Assembly (NCBI GenBank): GCA_026225945.1
Contig: JAMJFZ010000674.1
Span: 338,501 to 402,500, forward strand
Direction of reading: 5' to 3'
DNA length: 64,000 bases
From: Cricetomys ansorgei
Taxonomy: Eukaryota > Chordata > Mammalia > Rodentia > Nesomyidae
The translations under genes and the position numbers were made by a program. Every line of letters begins with the position of its first letter. The stretch's first letter is position 1. The notes below the pieces were generated by a model that saw nothing but the letters and a program-made list of their open reading frames with translations, was not told the origin of the DNA and did not search any database. Below are positions 57,851-64,000 of the stretch, one piece after another.

Positions 57851-60800
57851 AAATAACCTAGTTTAACAATATAAAATTATACTTGGGTAGCCAAAGTTCC
57901 TTTGAAATAAATATATCAAATGTATCAAGTGTTGTTTGGTGATCAGAGTTATAGGTTATACCATTTACATCTATTTTTTGACTTTAATTTGGCTTGTACA
58001 TTTAAAATAAACCCAGGGCCTCTTGCATGCTAGGCACAGGCTTTCCCACTGTACTGTGCCTACATTTCCCTTTTTTTATGTTTTAATTTCTTGTATAAGA
58101 GAAATAATTAAACAATATTTAAAAAACTAAACAGAGCCTTGAGACATGGCTTAGTGGATCAAGCCTACCACTCACATGTGAAGACCAGAGTGTGGATTGC
58201 CACCTCATAAAGCCTGGGTGGGCACACCCCAATCTGTATCCGTCTCTCTGGAGGGAAAGAAGGAGGGGTGCAAGCTACATTAGCCCAACCAGAGAGCTCT
58301 GCACTCAATGAAAAGTTCTTGCTTCAGTAAATAAAATAGAGAACAATTCAGAAAGACATCTGGCAGCAATCTCTGGTTTCCACAAACACATGCACACCAC
58401 GGACCAACAGAAATTTGGAAATGCATACACATAGGACACAGACATACAAAAACTAAAAACAAACAAACCAACAAACAGACAAACACACATTTTGTAGGAT
58501 GATATTACTGTATGCTAGGATGGATAAGGGACTGAATAGAATTAGCTGGATTTAACTGCCAGACCAGTCCACTTATTAGTAATAAGGCTTTGGGCACATT
58601 GTTCAGCTCTGCTGCTCAATTTCCTCATCAGTCAATGACATTAATGACTGCCCTAAATAATTGTCAGGATTAAAGTTAATGCATATGAAAAACTTAGTAC
58701 ACTATAGGTGCTCATTAAACATTAACTGCTATTATTGTTGTTGTTACAATTTATTTGTAGTGACACCTTCATCATCCCTTTTCTGGACAATCTTACGTAG
58801 TTTCATGACTTCAGCAGTATAAACTTATTCTTTGTAAACTTTTAAAACATATTTTTACTTAATTGGACATTTTTACTTGTAGATCTGATAAATACCTCAA
58901 AAAGCACATATCCCCAGGAATCAGATAACTACCATTGCCATTCTCCTGTGCTTAACCTGTCTCATGATCAGGTCCCCCATCTTCTGTAATAGGGAGTAGT
59001 CAAAAAGTCTCCTAGGTCCTCTGACTCTAGATTGTTCCCACTCCAAATCTGTATTTACAAGTTACACTTTCAAAGCTTGTATCGAGTCACAGGAAACTGC
59101 CACATGTTAAGTAAAATTTTACTATCAGGAAGTTAACGTCCTTCAACATACACATATAAAAGTACACAACTTATAAGAATACAACTATGTGAACATTCTG
59201 AGCTGGGCATGGTGGCACATTCCTATGATCTAAACATTCAGGAGGTGCAAGGCAGGGGCATCAGATATTCAAAGTGTCAGAGAATTTAGGAGGTGGAATG
59301 TGAAATGTAACACAGAGAGTTCAGGAGGTGCAATGTGAAAAGTGACGGAAGGGCAGGAAACTCAAGGAAAATGTGTACAGACCTTTCTGGGGTTTGCCTC
59401 CTGGGTCTATGGTCTATAACCTCTAGATTACATCATTTTCTTCTATTGTATTTACTTGACTGTCATTCCTTCATTTAACTTAAACGTAAATAGCTCTTGT
59501 AGAGATTTTGTTTCCTTACTTCTGAAGGCTCTTGGCCTTTCTGTCTTTAAACCTTTCTAATTAGAGAAGCGTGATGCTTGTGATGGAGAGAGATGGCATT
59601 GCAACTTCCTTTTACTATTTGACTGGATCACTAGCCCTTTGCTGAGTCCTGGGTGGCTATGCTTCCATCATAGATTTCACACCTAACATAATTGTACTTT
59701 CTTTGCTTCCTCCAGTCAAATCTACTAATGACACTTTCGAGAAATTTTGGCAGTCTGCAATGCCAAAAGGCTAAAAGTGTGTATTTCATTGTATGGAATG
59801 AAAGTTTTAGTTAAAATGAAAAAAATACAACAAATGTCACATTCCAAATATTCATTACTTAACAATTTCATTTATGCTCAACATTTCTTTATGATAAATA
59901 AAATAAATCTCCACTTACTATTTTCTGTGGTTAAACATACCATATATCTAAATTTGACATAGTCAGAAGAACAGATTTTTGTTCTAAATACTATATAAGG
60001 CATTAAGATAATTTTTAGAAAATGAAGTTAGAAAACATTAATACTTGAAAACAAGTTTACAAAATCTTTGTAAGATCAGTTATAATTTTGCCATGTAATT
60101 CACTTATATTAATACTGTTTGTGAAATATAATTTTCTTGGTCAACATACATAACATCACTTTTTGGCCTTATTAGGATAACTTGTTAAATGGAAATGATG
60201 TGTATCCTGTATGCAGAATGGCTAATACAAGATTTATAGGTTATGATTTCTTTCACTTTGTTTAATCTGAGTTTAAAACCATATTTTAAAGCAGAACATT
60301 TAGATAATAATGTCCCCTAGGATATAATTCAGGAGATAAACTCAGGGCTGGGGAGATGGATAACTTAATAATGAAAAATCACAATGACCTGAATTCAGGT
60401 TCCCAGTGCCCATGTAAAGAGCTAGGCCTGTCAGCACTATGTCAGCACTATAATCTCAGCTCCAGGAGGCAGAGACAGGATGGTCCTCTGGGTTTCTTGG
60501 CCATATTATCTAGGTAATCTGTTAACTCCATTTTTTAATGAGAGGTTCTGCCTCAAAAACTAAAAGGCAGATTAATAGAGGAAGTCATTCAGTGTCAACT
60601 TCTTTCCTCCATACATGTACACATGCATAAATCGAACATATCAGTGATTAGCTCAGTCACCCAAAATGTATCACTGTAACATAGGAAAGAAATCAAAGCA
60701 CTTTCCCTTGATGTCCTTAACCGAGAGTGAGCCCAGATTTGGATTCTCTACTGTACATTCCCTGTGTCCTCTTCTGTCTTGTGTCTGTCTGCTGTGTGAG

Positions 60801-61194
60801 TCTGAATCTCTGCAAGCCTGAAGCCTGTCTTGTGAATCTGTCCTTGTGTTTTTACCCGTGTCTGTGTCTGTTTCTGTCCAGGGCAAAGGCCTTTGCTCTG
60901 TCTTTATTGAGCAACACAGATGGCATCACGTGCAGGAGGATACTTTACAGAAGCCTTTAACAGAGTTTCACAAGGGATTAAGTCACTGACTTCAGCTGAC
61001 CCCAACTGACCCAGATAACAAACAGTATTACAAACATCATTGTTTATCAAGCAATATCCAAATGTTCAACTTTTATAGTGGATATTCATGTTAGAATATT
61101 GCTTTTAACCTCTGTATTTATTGTTTTTAGAAAATGATACACATATATTGCTCTGAGTTAGGACAATGGAAAGTACATAACTTAAGAGGCCTGC

Positions 61195-61330
61195 TTTTTT
61201 CTGAGGGGAAGCAGGGTGGGGCGTGGATCTTAGGGAAAAGGGAACTGAGGGGAGCTGGGAGGAGTGGAGGGAGGGGAGGCTAGGGTCAAGATGTATTATA
61301 CAAGAGAAGAAAAAATAAATAAAAAAGATT
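61195..61330 (+). mobile_element. Truncated L1 3' tail
   Basis: Purine-rich ggaactgaggggagctggga segment, then 'tcaagatgtattatacaagagaagaaaaaataaataaaaaag'. Short L1 3' end with A-rich tail. Confidence 0.55.
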
Positions 61331-61561
61331 ACAGCTATGCCTAAGCTTAAATGGTAAAAGCTGATTACATGGAAAATCAAAGGCAAATAAGATTAGCTGG
61401 TACGGTGTTATCTTGAAACAGGTTAGACAAACAGGTTGAATACATGGTGGATAGCAGTCTTAAGTCTTTAGTGATTTCAAGGTGGTATTATTAACTTTGA
61501 CTATAAGGTCCAGCAAAATTTGAAGTCTCTTAGAATATAAAAAATCATTTTATAATATTGC

Positions 61562-61563
<2 letters not shown>

Positions 61564-61612
<49 letters not shown>
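61564..61612. repeat. (CA)n microsatellite
   Basis: About 24 CA units. Confidence 0.95.
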
Positions 61613-61615
<3 letters not shown>

Positions 61616-64000
61616 TCATTAGTCCTGAGGACAATGTTGTATACTATTGTTGAAATCAGATATATTAGTTTTCTTCTTTTATCTCCCCTTTCTTCTATTG
61701 AAATAGGGTCTCATGCAGCCCAGAGAGGCCTCAAATTTGCTACATAGGTAAATCTGGCTTTGAATTCCCAGTCTTCCTGACTCGAGCTTCTAGATGCTGG
61801 TATTAGAAACGTGAGCTACTTTACCTTGTTTGTGCAGTTCTGAGGATGGAACCCTGGGTTTTACACATGCTATGCAGGCACTCTGATAACTGAGATATAC
61901 TCCTAGCCTACCAACGAAGCCTCAACTTTTCAAATTAAAATGTTAGGTATAGTGGCAGAAACCTGTAAACTCAGAACTCATGACGCTAAGGCAGGAGGAT
62001 CAGTAGTTTGAAGATCAGTTTGGGTTATACAGCAAGTTCCAGGACATATTCATCCCCATAATGTTTCGAGCAAACAAACTAAACTCCAAAGTAAATGAAG
62101 CTAAACAGATACATAAATAAAACTGGATAATAAAAAACATTATTAACTTGGCTTTAGATATCATCACTGATTTAACACTTGAAACTGAAAAATACACAGT
62201 GTGATAATACATAAGCATCATAATTGCACAATACACAGAACTCCAGATCTGGGAAACGTTGAAAATGTCCTTTGGTTAGAAACTTGGAGCGGGGATTCTG
62301 CACTGAATAGGGCTACAAATTAGCATCCAGTTGGCCTTCTCAGTGCATTTGATTGTCTTCTTTTGCATGCTAGGGAGCAAGTTTGAGGTCCTGTGGCTAC
62401 AGGATGCTTTACCCAGGGTAACATCCCTACTCCCTAAATGTATTTAAATGGTGTTTTGTACTTTTAAAAGAAGTAATCACTTAAGAAAACATTTTAATTT
62501 AAATCGCCTCCAAATGGAGATGTACTGCATGCTGCTATTACATTGCAAAACGATATAATTATATACTACAATGTGAATCTTAAGAAACCATGTCCTTTCA
62601 TTTATGTGCATTTGGATATCTCAAGTCTACAAATTTGTGTGGTTCATTAAAATTAATTTTATTTCTTAAAGCCCCATTTCTTTCCATCCTCCTTTGTTCC
62701 ATGTGAAGTAGGCCTTATTTGTAAATAAAAATGGTACTTATGAAATAATACAAAATTTTATCATGGAAAAAGAGTCCAAACATGGTTCAATCCAACTCTG
62801 TCACTTTAGGAGTATAAAACATGGCTTCAGATCTAGATTGGAATCTTTTCTGCCTGAAGGCTATCTACATATTAGTAGACAGATCAGAAGGCCAGCTGAG
62901 CCTTTGCAGACATGTTCCTCAAGGGTCTTTGGCTCCCATATTATCTATTGAGTTAAAAAAAAACTTATACAATTTTGTTTTCCCTTGAGAGGAACACACT
63001 CATTTCAGGATATTTCAGACACATGTGCAAACAGAAGACAAAAATAAGCTACAACCCAAGAAATGTCTAAGAATTTATAATGTAATAAATAGTGGTTATA
63101 ATAGTGTTATAATAGTGGTTACCTCTTAGTGGGAGGGGGGATATAATGAGAAAGGGATACACGGGTACCTTTAATTGGTAACATTTAATTTCTTTGGTTC
63201 TGATTTGACCTTTCTCCATTTCCTCTCCTCCCTCCTTTAGTCCTCTGCTCTCTCTTTTTTTAATCTCTCACCTTTCCTTCCCCTTCTTCTTCCCTTTTGC
63301 CACTCCTTCATATTACTTTCTGCATAGAATTTTGCCTAAAATTAGCAAGATTCAAAGTCATTTTGTATCTCAGGCTAGCCTTGAACTTACTCTGATTCTC
63401 CTGTCTCAACCTCGCCAGTGTTCTAATTACAAGCATATGCTACTATTTCTCAGTTTCCTCTTTTTCTTTAATATATTGTTACTGTACCTGATATAATACA
63501 AAGTAAATGATTTTTTTCATTGAACAAGGTGAGCAAAAGAAAATCAAAGAAACAGTTCCAAAGAAGATAGCTGCTTGCCCAATCACATTCACCTAGAAGT
63601 GGGTAGACCATGACAGGAAAACTGGTTTCCTGATCCCTTTCAAAGAATCCTTGCGGGTAGAAAGGTGATGGGGTTAGTTATTTTAAATTTTAGTTAAATT
63701 TCTTAAAGCATATTGCAAGCATCTTAAAATCTATGAAATGTATCTAAGGAGTTTCACTTTGTGGTGAGAATTTTGCTATGCCTTTGGACTATGTACCCTG
63801 AAATCAATGAGGGTGAACATAAATGTATAAGAATATGAAGTAAAGCAAACAACCACTTTTGTTTGTTTCCTTATCGTCCCTCATGCTGATTCTGGATATT
63901 AAAATATGCCTATCTAAGGCTTGGCCTAAGGCCGTCATGAGCAACATGCTTGACAGGTTCTTATCTGTTTTCAGCTATTGTCTTTGAATCTTTTCTGTTT

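Larger units (their letters stand above)
57850..64000. other. AT-rich non-coding stretch to the window end
   Basis: SINE pieces (58010-58075 reverse ID, 58130-58480 B3-like, 59200-59290, 60345-60490, 61690-61910 reverse, 61935-62060), the L1 tail at 61.2 kb and the (CA)n at 61.56 kb. The remaining 1-2 kb blocks show nothing I can support as a gene. Confidence 0.5.

Overview
The window is mammalian and comes from a muroid rodent. It is AT-rich, full of B1, B4, B2/B3 and ID SINEs, rodent L1 3' ends, ERV LTRs and long microsatellites, and its coding sequence is split into exons with GT/AG introns. The B1 copies carry the form with 'atctctgtgagttc' and 'ggtctacagag', which looks more cricetid-like than Mus-like; the species call is an inference. 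No prokaryotic-style gene arrangement is present.

One gene is well supported, on the minus strand. Eight coding exons can be read by eye: 32489-32447, 29433-29311, 27976-27897, 24019-22479, 20789-20708, 19239-19187, 16582-16423 and 14088-14014. All have AG/GT borders and every junction keeps phase. They sum to 2157 nt, a 718-residue protein that I do not recognise. It starts with a short Arg/Gly/Asn-rich region. The giant exon 4 encodes 36 copies of an octapeptide (consensus SQSPHFRG), then a His-rich stretch of the same period, then an RGG block. The tail has an acidic Ser/Asp run and an aromatic/basic C-terminus. The composition suggests a disordered nuclear RNA-binding or condensate-type protein; this is inference only.

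0-13.4 kb: repeats and apparently non-coding DNA, including a minus-strand LTR with a perfect 6-bp target duplication (7133-7964) and a relative at about 12.6-13.4 kb. 13.5-32.5 kb: the gene, its introns carrying SINEs and a HAL1/L1 ORF1-like fragment (17.1-18.7 kb). 32.1-44 kb: promoter/exon-1 copy A (32.1-33.3 kb), a decayed copy B (39.0-40.3 kb) and a near-identical copy C (42.7-43.7 kb). Each has a GC-box/CCAAT-box minisatellite with a 44-bp period just upstream of a first exon. Copies A and C encode the same 14-residue start and the same splice donor, so both could be alternative first exons. A second duplicated block, the intron-1-side sequence, occurs at about 29.9-32.1, 33.96-35.9 and 49.2-51.45 kb. 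A non-autonomous ERV (36972-39034) and another LTR (35234-35754) sit inside the duplicated region. 44-64 kb: L1 pieces, SINEs, simple repeats and otherwise featureless DNA; I see no further gene.

The most interesting system is the combination of an apparently fast-evolving minisatellite-coded protein with a locally amplified, apparently gene-converted promoter/first-exon cassette that is itself built on a CCAAT minisatellite.
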